Counted from the stretch's first letter, positions 48,928-60,261 are shown. The stretch is 64,000 nt of DNA from Gammaproteobacteria bacterium (GCA_030748435.1 JASMLZ010000072.1:1-64000), one strand, 5' to 3'. Program-made: numbers and translations. The notes: generated by a model not told the origin, from the letters alone.

Positions 48928-50979
48928 TTACTGCGCCAAAAGAGCGATATCAGCAACACGCGCTAGTTCAGTTTGGATGCCAGACAGTAAAGCTAGCCGA
49001 TTATTCTTAACGGATTCATCATCAGCCATTACCATGGTGCTGGCAAAAAAGGCTTCCAAAGGGTCAGCTAGATTGGCTAAAGCAGATAAAGTGGATTGAT
49101 AATCACCTTTAGCAATACTGATTTGGTTAGCCTGGCTGACTTGGATTAAAGCTTGATTAAGAGCTTTTTCATCAGCTTCAACCAGCAGTTTCGCATCAAT
49201 ATGGTCGTTACCATTGCCATTCTTCAACAATATATTACTAACACGCTTGTTAGCCTCAGCGAGACTACCGGATGAAGCCAGGGTCAGAAAATGGTTTACA
49301 GCCTTCACTCGGCGATCAAAATCTAAAGGCGAAGATGGTTTATTGGCATTTACTGCCAAGTAAACCTCCGCTTTGATATCTTGATCATCATAGTAGGCGC
49401 GCAAGCGCTCGATAATAAAACTATGTAACTGATTGCGAGTGGTATCTCGATCCTGCTTTAAATTGACATGCAAGCTATAGGCATTATTAATTAAGGCTAA
49501 TAAATCCAGTTCCAGCTCTTGTTCGATCATAATTCGCAACAGGCCAACCGTGGCGCGGCGCAGGGCATAGGGGTCTTTGCTGCCTGTTGGTGGTTGTTTT
49601 ATACCAAACAGCCCAACCAATGTGTCCAGGCGGTCAGCTAAAGCCAGAGCGCTGGCTTCGAGTGATTGTGGCAGCTTGTCGCCAGCAAATTTGGGCCAGT
49701 AATGCTGTTCAATGGCCTCAGCCGTAATGGTATCTTCACCATCGTTAAGCGCATATACATGCCCCATCAGGCCCTGCAAGTCGCCAAATTCGAGCACCAT
49801 TTCTGTATTAAGGTCTGCCTTGGCCAGCAAACCGGCACGTGTTGCTTGGTCAGCATTAGCACCAATTTGGTTGGCGATAGTGCCAGCCAAAGCGGCAATA
49901 CGGTGGGTTTTGTCGGCCAAGCTGCCAAGATCTGCCTGAAATACGACTTTTTCCAATGCTGGATTACGACTTTCCAGTGTTGTTTTTTTGTCAGTCTCAA
50001 AGAAGAATGCTGCATCAGCTAAGCGAGGACGGATAACACGTTCATTGCCGGCGATCACGGACTCAGGGCTCTTGCTAATCAGGTTACTAACAGTAATAAA
50101 ATAAGGTTGTATTTCACCCTTGTTATCGACTAGGTGGAAGTATTTCTGATGTTCAGCCATAGATGATACTAAGGCTTGTGCGGGTATGGCCAAAAATGCT
50201 TCGTCAAATTTGCCACACAAACAAACTGGCCATTCCACCAGAGCAGAAACTTCATTTAACAGGTTTTCATTTATCACTGCTTGAGCACCGACTTTGGCGG
50301 CTTGCTCGGCAACCTGGGTGCGTATAATTTGTTTGCGCTCATCTATGTCGACAATCACTTTACCCTGATTGCGTAGTTGTTGGGCGTAGGTCTTGGGGCT
50401 GTCGATGGTAATGGACTCAAGGCAGTGGAAGCGGTGGCCACGGGTCTGGTTACCATTATTTAAGTTAAATAGAGAACAGTCTACCAGAGTCTCACCCAGC
50501 ATTAGGATAAACCATTGCACAGGGCGCACAAACTCAGCTCGAGATTGGCCCCATCGCATACGCTTGGCAATGGGAAGGTCTGCTAGTGCTTGTTCAATGA
50601 CTGCCGCAAGTAGACTCTTGGTGCTGGCACCGGCAACCTGTTTGTCAAAGCTATAATACTGGCCTTTTTCGGTATCGATAACGGCCAGTTCAGACAGTTC
50701 AACACCGCATGATCTGGCAAAGCCTTGCGCCGCTTTTTCGGGTGCAGAAAGAGACGGGCCGCGCCGGCTCTCTTGACGATCGTCTTGCTGTAGCTGTAGC
50801 TGATCGATAATAACCGTTAGGCGTCTGGGAGTAGCGTAAGCAGTCACTTCGCCATGTGCCAGACTTAACTGTGCCAACTGTTTTACTATGCTATCACGCA
50901 GAGCATTTTGTAGTGTCTGTAAGGATTTTGGCGGCAGTTCTTCTGTGCCTAACTCAAACAGAAAATCAGCGTGTGACAT
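48928..50979 (-). CDS. glyS: Glycyl-tRNA synthetase beta subunit
   Basis: This 683-aa subunit of the alpha2beta2 bacterial GlyRS recognises tRNA-Gly. It begins with FLFELGTEELPPKSL, contains the HD-like and B3/B4-like domains, and ends with an anticodon-binding DALR region (RLALLSGIQTELARVADIALL). Its ATG overlaps the glyQ stop (TAATG), indicating coupled translation. Confidence 0.97.
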   Translation of the reverse strand: MSHADFLFELGTEELPPKSLQTLQNALRDSIVKQLAQLSLAHGEVTAYATPRRLTVIIDQLQLQQDDRQESRRGPSLSAPEKAAQGFARSCGVELSELAVIDTEKGQYYSFDKQVAGASTKSLLAAVIEQALADLPIAKRMRWGQSRAEFVRPVQWFILMLGETLVDCSLFNLNNGNQTRGHRFHCLESITIDSPKTYAQQLRNQGKVIVDIDERKQIIRTQVAEQAAKVGAQAVINENLLNEVSALVEWPVCLCGKFDEAFLAIPAQALVSSMAEHQKYFHLVDNKGEIQPYFITVSNLISKSPESVIAGNERVIRPRLADAAFFFETDKKTTLESRNPALEKVVFQADLGSLADKTHRIAALAGTIANQIGANADQATRAGLLAKADLNTEMVLEFGDLQGLMGHVYALNDGEDTITAEAIEQHYWPKFAGDKLPQSLEASALALADRLDTLVGLFGIKQPPTGSKDPYALRRATVGLLRIMIEQELELDLLALINNAYSLHVNLKQDRDTTRNQLHSFIIERLRAYYDDQDIKAEVYLAVNANKPSSPLDFDRRVKAVNHFLTLASSGSLAEANKRVSNILLKNGNGNDHIDAKLLVEADEKALNQALIQVSQANQISIAKGDYQSTLSALANLADPLEAFFASTMVMADDESVKNNRLALLSGIQTELARVADIALLAQ

Positions 50980-51923
50980 TAGGCTTGCTCCTCATCATTT
51001 AACAGTTCGGCTCTGAGTTCAGGGCTAGCCAAAGGGAAACCCAAAGCTTTGCGGGCAGCATAATATTCGTGAGCCACTTGTCGGGCCATGGTGCGCACGC
51101 GCAATATATAGCGTTGACGCTCAGTCACGGAGATAGCATGACGGGCGTCTAGCAGGTTGAAAGTATGAGAGGCTTTTAAGACTAACTCGTAAGCTGGTAT
51201 TGGTAGGTGCGCGGTCACCAGCTTTTCGCATTCGCTTTCATAGTGGTCAAAATTGGAAAATAAAGTAGGCACATGGGCGTGGTCAAAGTTGAAAGTAGAC
51301 ATTTCAACTTCCTGCTGATGATAAATATCGCCATAGCTTACGACTTCGCCATCTTGCGTGCGGCTCCAGACCAAATCATAAACGCTGTTAACGTTCTGTA
51401 GATACATAGCTATGCGTTCAAGACCAATAGTGATCTCACCCATAACAGGATAGCACTCCAAGCCACCAGCTTGCTGAAAATAGGTAAACTGGGAAACTTC
51501 CATGCCATTCAACCAGACTTCCCAGCCTAAACCCCAGGCACCAAGCGTAGGTGATTCCCAGTTATCTTCCACAAAGCGAATATCGTGAACTTCTGGATCA
51601 ATGCCCAGGTGTTTCAAGCAGTCTAGATACATGTCCTGAAAGTTATCAGGCGACGGCTTGATAACTACTTGAAATTGAAAGTAATGTTGCAGGCGATTAG
51701 GGTTTTCACCATAACGGCCGTCGGTAGGTCGGCGGCTAGGCTGAACATAGGCAGAGCGCCAGGTTTCTGGTCCAATGGCCTTCAAAAAGGTGGCAGGGTG
51801 AAAGGTACCCGCGCCCACTTCCATATCCAGAGGCTGCATGATATTACAGCCCTTGTCTGACCAGAATTGTTGTAAGGCAAATATTAGACCCTGAAAAGTG
51901 CCGCTATCGGTAGTAGTATCCAC
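50979..51923 (-). CDS. glyQ: Glycyl-tRNA synthetase alpha subunit
   Basis: This 314-aa class-II catalytic subunit forms glycyl-adenylate. Motifs include [28 protein letters not shown] and [26 protein letters not shown]. It is the first gene of glyQS. Confidence 0.98.
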   Translation of the reverse strand: MDTTTDSGTFQGLIFALQQFWSDKGCNIMQPLDMEVGAGTFHPATFLKAIGPETWRSAYVQPSRRPTDGRYGENPNRLQHYFQFQVVIKPSPDNFQDMYLDCLKHLGIDPEVHDIRFVEDNWESPTLGAWGLGWEVWLNGMEVSQFTYFQQAGGLECYPVMGEITIGLERIAMYLQNVNSVYDLVWSRTQDGEVVSYGDIYHQQEVEMSTFNFDHAHVPTLFSNFDHYESECEKLVTAHLPIPAYELVLKASHTFNLLDARHAISVTERQRYILRVRTMARQVAHEYYAARKALGFPLASPELRAELLNDEEQA

Positions 51924-52168
51924 GCTGTCAAATCCACTTTTGACGGTTAATCGAGTCAGCCCCTAAGTGGGCTAAAATAAAAGGCGGTATTATACCCTAT
52001 TCAAGATTTTGGCGCATGAAGTTGAGTGCTTCTACAAGGGCAAAATAACCTAAAAATGCCACTAAGTCAGGTTTATTGTGCCTAAAATAATGGAAATCGG
52101 TAAAGCGAGGAGTGTACGTCCAATAAGGGTGGTATGATAGGTTTTCCGCTGTTTTGTATATTTGTTCT

Positions 52169-53023
52169 ATGAAATCTTATTTAGCCACTGCTACGATTCG
52201 CTTGTTTGGTTTGCTGCCCATGATGGTAGCCCAGTTTATTGGTTTGTTAGTAGGCCGTTTATTATTCTGGCTGCCCAACGCAACAAAAAATGAAACCCGC
52301 TTAAATATTCAACGTTGTCTGCCGCAACTTCCCAAGCATCGACAACAAAGCCTGTTAAAAGATAGCCTTGCTCATACGGCTATGGCAATGCTGGAAATGG
52401 GCCATAATTGGTGTGGCGCCAATGCTCTGAATCTGGCGAGAATAAAGCATGTCCAGGGAGATGATTTATTAGCGACAACCCGTACTCGCATTATCCTTAC
52501 TCCTCATTTGGGCAATTGGGAGTTATTTGCTGCCTGGTTGGCAAGCCATACCCAACTAACTGCCCTGTATAAGCCCGCTAAATTGCCTGCTTTGGACATG
52601 CTGATTGCCAGTGGTCGTAAAGCGTCAGGTATGGCTTTGGCGCCGGCATCTGCGTCTGGTGTTAAGGCTCTTAAAAAAGCTTTAAAAAAACAGCAGTCTA
52701 TCCTGATATTGCCTGATCAGGAGCCTCCTGTGGCAGCGTCTATCGAAGCCACCTTCTTTGCCCAGCCTGCTTATACTATGACATTGGTGGCACAATTAGC
52801 GAAAGGCGAAAATGTACAATTGCTGCTTGGTTGGTCCAGGCGCTTGGGTGTGGGTAAGGGGTTTGCTATTCAATTACTGGATATTACTGATGACCTGCAA
52901 GAAGCTAAATTAGCAGATTCAGTACAAGCTATGAACGATGCCATAGCTGACCTTATTCTTACAGACCCTGCTCAATACCAGTGGGAATACAGGCGTTTCA
53001 AGCATACTCTGGAGCAGGATTGA
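52169..53023 (+). CDS. Lipid A acyltransferase family protein (LpxL/HtrB-like)
   Basis: This 284-aa inner-membrane acyltransferase has an N-terminal hydrophobic anchor (about 8-40) and the HX4E catalytic motif in LTPHLGNWELFAAW near residue 110. The family adds secondary acyl chains to Kdo2-lipid A. A TTG five codons upstream is possible, but the ATG at 52169 is preferred; no SD is evident for either. It is a single gene divergent from glyQ. LpxL versus LpxM specificity cannot be told. Confidence 0.87.
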   Translation: MKSYLATATIRLFGLLPMMVAQFIGLLVGRLLFWLPNATKNETRLNIQRCLPQLPKHRQQSLLKDSLAHTAMAMLEMGHNWCGANALNLARIKHVQGDDLLATTRTRIILTPHLGNWELFAAWLASHTQLTALYKPAKLPALDMLIASGRKASGMALAPASASGVKALKKALKKQQSILILPDQEPPVAASIEATFFAQPAYTMTLVAQLAKGENVQLLLGWSRRLGVGKGFAIQLLDITDDLQEAKLADSVQAMNDAIADLILTDPAQYQWEYRRFKHTLEQD

Positions 53024-53059
53024 TTTACTGGTGGATTATGCGTCGAGCTTATTCGCCAG

Positions 53060-53775
53060 AGGAGTTTGATAGAACGTATTATTAAATATAGAACTGGCTG
53101 GTGTAAGATTGCTGGCTATCTGTGGATAAATATTTTGTTGCGGGCAGATTCCGATATAAATCAGGTAAAAAATTCTGATAATGACGTTTGCTTGATATCC
53201 AAACAAGGGCCTTTTATCGCTAACCAGTGCAGTAAGGCATAGTGCTTAATAGTTCCAATCCCATTTCAAAAATACCTTATTTGAATAAGATATATTATTG
53301 TTTTAAATAAAAAATAATTTTTAACCAAAGAAATACGCAAGGTTTATGCTAGGGGTATTAGTAGGTAATAAGTGCTTAAAAGTATTCGCATTTGGGTTTG
53401 TTTCTGGCAAATTATTTCTCTATACCTTGTATAGACCCTGTTTCTTGAAGTTCTGTATTTTTGTGGATAAGTCTGTTGATACTATTTAATTTTATGTAAT
53501 ATAATATATTTAAGTTAGCTAAAACATGGGCGTAAATATAGCCAGCAAGGTAAAGGTTTCAAATTGCTCCGGCAGTATGGAAAAAAATCCACTTGGCCGT
53601 GGGGCTAATATCATCTTGGGGCCTAATCCAGCCTTGTGGCCAATAGATAAGTATCAAAGCACAAACTGCAAAGAATTCCCATCCAGCATCGCCTGCTGAT
53701 CCGGGGCGGCCCGAGCTTCAAATTTGATACGTATTGCCAGATTAGGGTAAATAAGATTTAGCCTCTTAAGGCAAT
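53060..53775 (-). pseudogene. Decayed tandem duplicate of the methyltransferase-trkH segment
   Basis: This stretch has no ORF but aligns with the intact neighbour at about 53985-54800. Shared anchors include TATCTGTGGATAAATATTT, CAGTAAGGCATAGT-like, TCTGTTGATA after TGTGGATAA, AAAACATGGGCGTAAATATA and ATCCACTTGGCCGTGG. The first half corresponds to the methyltransferase gene, the second to the 3' end of trkH and the gap between them. Many indels and stops show long neutral decay. The right breakpoint is near 53775, just before the intact methyltransferase stop. Confidence 0.85.
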
Positions 53776-53799
53776 TAACACACCTTGTTCTATATTTGC

Positions 53800-54360
53800 T
53801 TACTTGCGGGCAATAAGGAGGGCTTGGCCTGCTATGCTGGGATATTTGTCAGGCAGATAAAGTTCTTGTTCATCTAAATAGACCAGAGGCACCAAGCCAC
53901 TGAATAGTGTTAATAATTCGCCGGGTTGTAAGAGAAAATTGTTGTTGCTGGGTTTGCCTGTCAGAGGAATCTGATTGAAGGTCTGATAAAATAGAGTACC
54001 GTTGGGTTTGAGGCTGCTAATTATCTGTGGATAAATATTTCGTTGCAGGTAGGCGCTGACATAAATTAGATCAAATTCTGATGCTGGCCATGTTTGCGTA
54101 ACATCCAGACAGCTGCCTTTTACCTCCAACCTATGCCGTAGGGCATAGTCATTGACGGCCTTGATAGCGACCTCAGAAATGTCCCATGCTTGAACATTAA
54201 GTCCCTGCTTTGCAAGAAAAAATGCGTTTTGACCAAGGCCGCATGCAAGGTCCAGAGCAGAACCGTTAGTGGGTAGTAAGTGTTTATAGGTGCTCAACCA
54301 GGGGTTAACTTTTGGCAGATGATTGCTTTTAGAGTAGCGTTGGTTCCATTTATCCGGCAT
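53800..54360 (-). CDS. Class I SAM-dependent methyltransferase
   Basis: This 186-aa small methyltransferase has motif I LDLACGLGQNAFFLAKQG near residue 37, motif II VQAWDISEVAIKAV and motif IV FDLIYVSAYL. The size and the WNQRYS start resemble TehB-like and related proteins, substrate unknown. It lies downstream of trkH and may be co-transcribed. A degraded copy follows immediately. Confidence 0.85.
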   Translation of the reverse strand: MPDKWNQRYSKSNHLPKVNPWLSTYKHLLPTNGSALDLACGLGQNAFFLAKQGLNVQAWDISEVAIKAVNDYALRHRLEVKGSCLDVTQTWPASEFDLIYVSAYLQRNIYPQIISSLKPNGTLFYQTFNQIPLTGKPSNNNFLLQPGELLTLFSGLVPLVYLDEQELYLPDKYPSIAGQALLIARK

Positions 54361-54418
54361 TTTGTTTTCCTGTGGATAAATCTGTTGACAGTATTTTTAA
54401 TAATATATTATATTATAT

Positions 54419-55894
54419 TTAATCTCGCCAAAACATAGGCGTAAATATAACCAGTAAGGTAAACACTTCAAGTCGGCCTAACAACATGGAAAAGCACAAA
54501 ATCCACTTGGCCGTGGTATTGATATCACCGTAGTGCTCAGCTACGTCACCTAAGCCTGGGCCTAGGTTATTGAGTGTTGCGCCAACTGCGGACCAGGCAG
54601 TAACCTGGTCCAGACCTGTGGCCAAGAGTACAATCATCATCACTATAAATACCAGAGCATACACTGAAAAGAAACCCCATACAGCGTCAGCTACCCGGTC
54701 TGGGATGGCTGTGCCACCGAGCTTGACGCGAATAACTGCATTGGGGTGAATAAGGCGTTGTACTTCTCTTAGCCCCTGTTTTAATACAATTAACACGCGC
54801 ACCACCTTCATGCCACCCCCGGTTGATCCGGCACAGCCACCGATAAAGGCAGCACTAAACAACAGAAATGGTAACATAGCAGGCCAACTGGCAAAGTCAG
54901 CAGTGGCATAACCGGTAGTGGTAGCAATAGACACGACTTCAAACAGGCCCTGGCGAAAGCTGCCTATCCAGCCCATATTGGTGGCGATACCGAGTGTGAT
55001 AATGGTCACCACGGAGATACTGGCAATAATACTCAGGAAAAACTGGAATTCTTCATCTCGCCAGTAGTGTTGTAGATTAAAGCTGTGATGTTTATTACGC
55101 AGCAGTCGGGCAGTTTGGAAATGTAGCCCAAAGTTAATGGCAGCGAGCAACATAAAGACAATGGCAATGCCTTCGATAACAGGGCTGTCAAAATAGCCCA
55201 GGCTGGCATCATGGGTGGAAAAGCCCCCAATGGCAATGGTTGAAAAGCTGTGGCAGATGGCATCAAAGGCGCTCATACCGGCCGCCCAATAGGCCAAGGC
55301 ACAGCTGACTGTCAGGGCAAGATAAATATACCAAAGGTGTTTGGCTGTTTCGGTAATGCGTGGGGTTAGCTTGGAGTCTTTAACAGGCCCCGGTGTTTCT
55401 GCCCGGTATAGCTGCATGCCACCAATGCCCAGCATGGGTAAAATGGCCACCGCCAGGACGATAATACCCATACCACCAAACCATTGTAACAGCTGCCGAT
55501 AGAAGAGGATGGATTCTGGTAGGTAGTCAATCTTAATAACCACTGTGGCACCGGTAGTGGTAAGCCCGGAGAGGGATTCAAACAGGGCATCAACAAATTG
55601 CCAATTTACTTGCCATGGCTTTACCAGATATAGAGGCAGGGCGCCGAATATGCCCAGGATCGTCCAAAACATGACGACAATGACAAAGCCGTCACGCGTG
55701 CGCAGTACTTTTTGGTGTTTAGCTGCCGGCAGCCAGGTGACTAGCCCAACTGCCAGGGTAATGACAAAGGCTTCTATAAAAGCCATATGAGCACCATCTT
55801 GATAGATAAAAGACACCAGCAGGGGTGGCAGCATGGCCAGACTGAATACCATCAGGAGGATGCCAATAATTTTCTGAGTAACTCGCAGGTGCAT
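54419..55894 (-). CDS. trkH: Trk potassium uptake channel TrkH
   Basis: This 491-aa membrane protein transports K+ with TrkA as gating partner. Four M1-P-M2 repeats are visible, with selectivity-type segments such as LSGLTTTGATV, FSTIAIGGFST, SIATTTGYATAD and GATLNNLGPGLG. It starts eight bases after trkA. Its 3' end was copied into the decayed duplicate at 53060-53775. Confidence 0.95.
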   Translation of the reverse strand: MHLRVTQKIIGILLMVFSLAMLPPLLVSFIYQDGAHMAFIEAFVITLAVGLVTWLPAAKHQKVLRTRDGFVIVVMFWTILGIFGALPLYLVKPWQVNWQFVDALFESLSGLTTTGATVVIKIDYLPESILFYRQLLQWFGGMGIIVLAVAILPMLGIGGMQLYRAETPGPVKDSKLTPRITETAKHLWYIYLALTVSCALAYWAAGMSAFDAICHSFSTIAIGGFSTHDASLGYFDSPVIEGIAIVFMLLAAINFGLHFQTARLLRNKHHSFNLQHYWRDEEFQFFLSIIASISVVTIITLGIATNMGWIGSFRQGLFEVVSIATTTGYATADFASWPAMLPFLLFSAAFIGGCAGSTGGGMKVVRVLIVLKQGLREVQRLIHPNAVIRVKLGGTAIPDRVADAVWGFFSVYALVFIVMMIVLLATGLDQVTAWSAVGATLNNLGPGLGDVAEHYGDINTTAKWILCFSMLLGRLEVFTLLVIFTPMFWRD

Positions 55895-55902
55895 ATTGGG
55901 CC

Positions 55903-57285
55903 CTAGAAAAAGGTAAGAGCGACGGCAAACAGGCGCTCAACTTCATTTATCATGCGTCTATCTGTCAGGAAAAGTATAACATGGTCGTTATTTTCAATAA
56001 CGGTATCATGATGTGCCATAAGCACTTTTTCTTTTCTTACAATGGCGCCAAAGCTGGTGCCCTGAGGCAGGTCTATTTGCTCCAGACGACGGCCTACTAC
56101 CTGAGAGGTTTTGAGATCTCCATGGGCAATCACTTCTATGGCTTCAGCTGCGCCACGGCGCAACGAGTGTACATTGACGATATCGCCACGGCGCACATGG
56201 GTAAGCAAGCTACTAACGGTGGTTTGTTGTGGAGAAATGGCAATATCAATAGTGCCATCTTCAATCAGGTCCACATAAGCCGGGTTGCTGATTAAGGTCA
56301 TCACATTGCGTACACCCAGGCGTTTAGCCAACATGGAAGCCATAATATTGGCTTCGTCGTCATTGGTTAAAGCACAAAATACATCGGTAGCTTCAATATT
56401 TTCTTCAATTAACAAATCCTGATCAGAAGCACTGCCGTGCAGTACAATCACATCGTTCAGGGTATCGGCCAATTGCTCACAACGTGCCAGGCCGCGTTCG
56501 ATCATTTTTACCCGAAAGTCCTTGGACAGGTTGCGGGCCAGGCGGGAGCCAATATTACCACCACCGGCAATCATAATTTTCTTATAGGGCTTTTCCAAGC
56601 GCCTAAGTTCGCCCATTACCGCGCGAATATCCTGCTTGGCGGCAATAAAAAAGACTTCATCATCGACATGAATTTCTGTGTCACCTTCAGGCACGATAGC
56701 GTGGTCTTTACGGAAGATGGCTGCGACTCGCGTATCAATGCTGGGCATATGCTGCCGCAGGTTGGCAATAGGCTGGCCTACCAGAGGTCCCCCCAAGCGG
56801 GCTTTTACGGCTACTAGTTGTACACGACCATCAGCAAAATCAAGTACCTGAAGAGCGCTGGGGTTTTCGATCAGACGTTGCACGTGCTTGGTTACCAGCT
56901 TCTCTGGGCTGATAATAACATCAATGGGGAAGGCACCACTTTCGCTCTTAAATAAGGCCCCTCGCTGATTCAGATATTGATGTGAGCGAATACGGCTGAT
57001 GGTGGTGGGGGTGAGATAGACGTGTTTGGCGATCTGACAAGCCACCATATTGACTTCATCGCTATTGGTTACTGCCACCAGCATATCAGCATCTTCTGCA
57101 CCAGCAGCCTCCAGTATATTGGGCAGTGAGGCAGCGCCTGCTACGGTACGGATATCCAGACGATCCTGCAGATCCTTAAGGGCTGCCGTATCCTGATCCA
57201 CCATGGTGATGTCATTAGCATCAATGGCCAGGTTTTCCGCCAGGGTTTTGCCGACCTGGCCGGCACCGAGAATGATTATTTTCAT
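55903..57285 (-). CDS. trkA: Trk system NAD-binding regulator TrkA
   Basis: This 460-aa cytoplasmic protein has two RCK-N Rossmann domains ([19 protein letters not shown] at 1; [17 protein letters not shown] near 232), each followed by an RCK-C domain. An upstream ATG would add 18 residues, but the conserved [13 protein letters not shown]-terminus fixes the start at 57285. It binds NADH and gates TrkH. Order rsmB-trkA-trkH is typical. Confidence 0.95.
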   Translation of the reverse strand: MKIIILGAGQVGKTLAENLAIDANDITMVDQDTAALKDLQDRLDIRTVAGAASLPNILEAAGAEDADMLVAVTNSDEVNMVACQIAKHVYLTPTTISRIRSHQYLNQRGALFKSESGAFPIDVIISPEKLVTKHVQRLIENPSALQVLDFADGRVQLVAVKARLGGPLVGQPIANLRQHMPSIDTRVAAIFRKDHAIVPEGDTEIHVDDEVFFIAAKQDIRAVMGELRRLEKPYKKIMIAGGGNIGSRLARNLSKDFRVKMIERGLARCEQLADTLNDVIVLHGSASDQDLLIEENIEATDVFCALTNDDEANIMASMLAKRLGVRNVMTLISNPAYVDLIEDGTIDIAISPQQTTVSSLLTHVRRGDIVNVHSLRRGAAEAIEVIAHGDLKTSQVVGRRLEQIDLPQGTSFGAIVRKEKVLMAHHDTVIENNDHVILFLTDRRMINEVERLFAVALTFF

Positions 57286-57379
57286 AACGGTCGCTTCAGT
57301 GATGTGAGCCGATTTGCTTGCTATGATACCAGAAACCACAGGCGTGTCATGGGTATTAGCATCAGCTTGGTAAAGTTTG

Positions 57380-58681
57380 TTACGGGAATGCCTTTTTTAG
57401 TACGGCATAATAAAAGCCGTCATGTCCGTCAGGTCGGGGGAAGAGCTGACGGCCATAGTCAGTTGCTTGCCCCCAGTCAGCCACAATGGCTTGTTGTTGA
57501 GCATCTTCCTGCGCCTGCAAAAAGCGTTTAATAATGCGTTCGTTTTCCTGTCGTAGCACAGAGCAGGTGGCATAAACCAGCAGGCCTCCGGGTGCCAGAG
57601 TGGGCCATAATTGCTGCAATAAAGTCAGTTGTAACTGGGCCAAACGCGTAATATCTTCATTGCTGCGTAGCAGCTTTATATCTGGATTACGGCGAATGAC
57701 CCCGGTGGCGGAACAGGGGGCATCCAATAAAATACGTTCAAAGGCTTGACCATCCCACCAACTCTCCGGCTGGCTGGCATCGGCGCAAATAACCTCGGCT
57801 GACAATTGCAAACGTTGCAGATTATCATGTAATCGGCCAATACGGCGCTGTTCCAGCTCAACTGCAGTTACTTGCACATCAGCAATTTCCAGCAGGTGAC
57901 CAGTTTTTCCGCCCGGTGCTGCACAGGCATCAAGTACCCGCTGGCCGGTCTGTAAGTCTAACAGGGTTGGTGCCAATTGTGGTGCTTCATCCTGCACGCT
58001 CACCCAGCCTTGCGCAAAGCCCGGCAGTTCATCGACCTGACAAGAGTTGGCTAACTGTACACCCCAAGGGCTAAAGGTACAGGCCTTGGCCTGGATATTG
58101 GCTTTTGCCAGCAACGCCAGATACTCGGGTGTGGTGTGATGACGTTGATTGACACGCAGTGTCATAGGGGCTTGCTGATCATTGGCACAGAGTATAGCTT
58201 GCCAATAATCGGGCCAGTGATTGGCCAGTTTTACCTGTAGCCAATGGGGATGGTTGTAGTGGAATTCTGGTGTATCCTCTAACGCCTGCGGTAGCGTTTC
58301 ACGTTGGCGTAAAAATGCTCTCAGCACACCATTGATCAGTGCCGGTGCCCAAGCTTGGCCGCTGGCTTTAGCGGCCTCCACGCAACTGCCAACAGCGGCA
58401 TGATGGGGAGTGCGCATATGGGAAAGCTCGTACAGCCCCACTAGCATAAGCGCATAGATATCAAGATCGCGGTTACGCAGAGGCTTATTGAGCAGATGTT
58501 GAGCAATGCTGTTAAGTTGGGGGTAATAGCGGCAGGTTCCGTACACCATTTGTGATAGCAGCGCTCGTTCTTTTGCTTCCGCCTGAGTTAAAGCAAGGGG
58601 TAGGCTTGCAGCCAAAGAGCCCTGTTCACGCAGCACTTCGGTAATGGCCAGAGCAGCCAGATAGCGAGTCGGATCTGCCAT
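57380..58681 (-). CDS. rsmB: 16S rRNA (cytosine967-C5)-methyltransferase RsmB
   Basis: This 433-aa enzyme has an N-terminal NusB-like RNA-binding domain and a C-terminal SAM domain with [30 protein letters not shown] and the catalytic Cys in [12 protein letters not shown]. The frame runs 30 codons further upstream into fmt, but those are poor; the ATG at 58681, six bases after the fmt stop, gives the family length (E. coli 429 aa). Confidence 0.95.
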   Translation of the reverse strand: MADPTRYLAALAITEVLREQGSLAASLPLALTQAEAKERALLSQMVYGTCRYYPQLNSIAQHLLNKPLRNRDLDIYALMLVGLYELSHMRTPHHAAVGSCVEAAKASGQAWAPALINGVLRAFLRQRETLPQALEDTPEFHYNHPHWLQVKLANHWPDYWQAILCANDQQAPMTLRVNQRHHTTPEYLALLAKANIQAKACTFSPWGVQLANSCQVDELPGFAQGWVSVQDEAPQLAPTLLDLQTGQRVLDACAAPGGKTGHLLEIADVQVTAVELEQRRIGRLHDNLQRLQLSAEVICADASQPESWWDGQAFERILLDAPCSATGVIRRNPDIKLLRSNEDITRLAQLQLTLLQQLWPTLAPGGLLVYATCSVLRQENERIIKRFLQAQEDAQQQAIVADWGQATDYGRQLFPRPDGHDGFYYAVLKKAFP

Positions 58682-58686
58682 GTGAG

Positions 58687-59634
58687 CTAGCAACCCAGTT
58701 GACTGCCTACAGGCAGCTTTGATTGCAGATTTTTGAGCTGTGGGCCAGTTATGGTTTTCCCCCCAGGCCACTGTAATTGGGTAATCAATAACTGACCCTG
58801 GCCACAGGCCACATTAATGCCCTGTTTACTATAGCCCAGGATACTGCCCGGCTGAGCACTCATATTGGTGTCTGTTAGTACTACCGTTGACCAAATACGC
58901 AAACGTTGCTCACCATAGTCCGTATAGGCCACAGGCCAGGGGTTTAAGCCGCGGACTTGTCGGTTGATGGCCTGAGCGGAGGTATGCCAATCAATAACGC
59001 CTTCTGCTTTGCTTAGTTTGGTGGCGTAGCAGGCTTGGCTATCATCCTGCTGCTCGGCCCTAAGCACCTCTATTTGTTGCAGGGCCTCCAGCAAACCTGC
59101 GCGGCCACTGGTGGCAAGCCTGTCATGCAGGCTGGCTGATGTATCCGCCTCATCTATAGTGATGCTCCGCTTAAGCAACATGGGGCCTGTATCAAGACCG
59201 GCTGCCATTTGCATTATAGTTACCCCGGTTGTTTTATCGCCGGCTAGCAAGGCCCGTTGAATGGGTGCCGCACCTCGCCAGCGTGGGAGCAGAGAAGCGT
59301 GCACGTTAATACAGCCTAGGCGAGGTGTTTGTAATACTGCTTCGGGTAATAGCAGGCCATAAGCCACCACCACCATAATATCGGCTTGATAATCAGCCAG
59401 TTTGGCCTGTGCAGCGGGGGCCTTTAGTGACAGTGGTTGTTGTACTTCAACATTGTGCGCGTCGGCCAACTGTTTAACTGGGCTGGCAGTGAGCTTGCGG
59501 CCGCGACCGGCTGGGCGATCAGGTTGGCTATACACGGCCACTACCTGATGCTCGCTATCAAGCAGCGCTTGTAGATGTTGGGCGGCAAATTCAGGTGTGC
59601 CGGCGAAGATAATGCGCAAGGCTTGGGTGCTCAC
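58687..59634 (-). CDS. fmt: Methionyl-tRNA formyltransferase
   Basis: This 315-aa enzyme formylates initiator Met-tRNA. The signature LLPRWRGAAPIQRALLAGDKTTGVTIMQM includes the catalytic Asn/His/Asp region (CINVHASLLP; GLDTGPML). The C-terminal OB-like domain binds tRNA. It follows def after 111 bp. Confidence 0.97.
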   Translation of the reverse strand: MSTQALRIIFAGTPEFAAQHLQALLDSEHQVVAVYSQPDRPAGRGRKLTASPVKQLADAHNVEVQQPLSLKAPAAQAKLADYQADIMVVVAYGLLLPEAVLQTPRLGCINVHASLLPRWRGAAPIQRALLAGDKTTGVTIMQMAAGLDTGPMLLKRSITIDEADTSASLHDRLATSGRAGLLEALQQIEVLRAEQQDDSQACYATKLSKAEGVIDWHTSAQAINRQVRGLNPWPVAYTDYGEQRLRIWSTVVLTDTNMSAQPGSILGYSKQGINVACGQGQLLITQLQWPGGKTITGPQLKNLQSKLPVGSQLGC

Positions 59635-59745
59635 AAGTGCTCCTTGAGTGGCAAAGGTTTAGGCAATCTCTGCTCAATAAAATCAATAGCTTAGAGGTTG
59701 CTGCGTCGCCAGACTTCTGGTCATGGTGAAGGTTGCAGAGATGCT

Positions 59746-60261
59746 CTAAGAACCCTGTTGTTGCAGGCGGTGCTTTTTCTCCAGCTTCTTGCGAATGCGA
59801 TCGCGCTTGAGGCGCGACAGATAATCCACAAATAACTTGCCATTCAAGTGATCCAGTTCGTGCTGAATGCAGATGGCCAATAAGCCACTGGCCTGTGCCT
59901 CAATAGGGTTGCCATCACGATTCAGGGCGCGATAGATAATATGACTATGACGTTCTATATCATCATAGAATTCTGGTACCGACAGACAGCCCTCCTGATA
60001 ATTATCCATGACGTCATCTATCGCTTCCCATTCCGGGTTAATCAATACCAGAGGCGCATCACCTTCATCGGAAACGTCAATCACGACAATACGCTGGTGC
60101 ACATCGATTTGAGTGGCGGCCAGACCAATACCGGGCGCAGCGTACATGGTTTCCAGCATATCGTCAGTAAGTTGCCGGATAGCGTCCGTCACCTCTTCTA
60201 CGGGCTTTGCAATTTTGCGCAGGCGAGGGTCGGGGAATTCAAGTATGGGTAGCAGGGCCAT
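59746..60261 (-). CDS. def: Peptide deformylase
   Basis: This 171-aa metalloenzyme removes N-formyl groups. All three motifs are present: [19 protein letters not shown] and QHELDHLNG with the two His metal ligands. It is the first gene of def-fmt-rsmB-trkA-trkH. An element-A copy occupies the divergent region toward dprA. Confidence 0.97.
   Translation of the reverse strand: MALLPILEFPDPRLRKIAKPVEEVTDAIRQLTDDMLETMYAAPGIGLAATQIDVHQRIVVIDVSDEGDAPLVLINPEWEAIDDVMDNYQEGCLSVPEFYDDIERHSHIIYRALNRDGNPIEAQASGLLAICIQHELDHLNGKLFVDYLSRLKRDRIRKKLEKKHRLQQQGS

Noticed and set aside
56880..56895. CACGTG-centred site in trkA as a parS
   Set aside because: Flanks CGTTG and CTTGG break the palindrome; chance match in a coding region.
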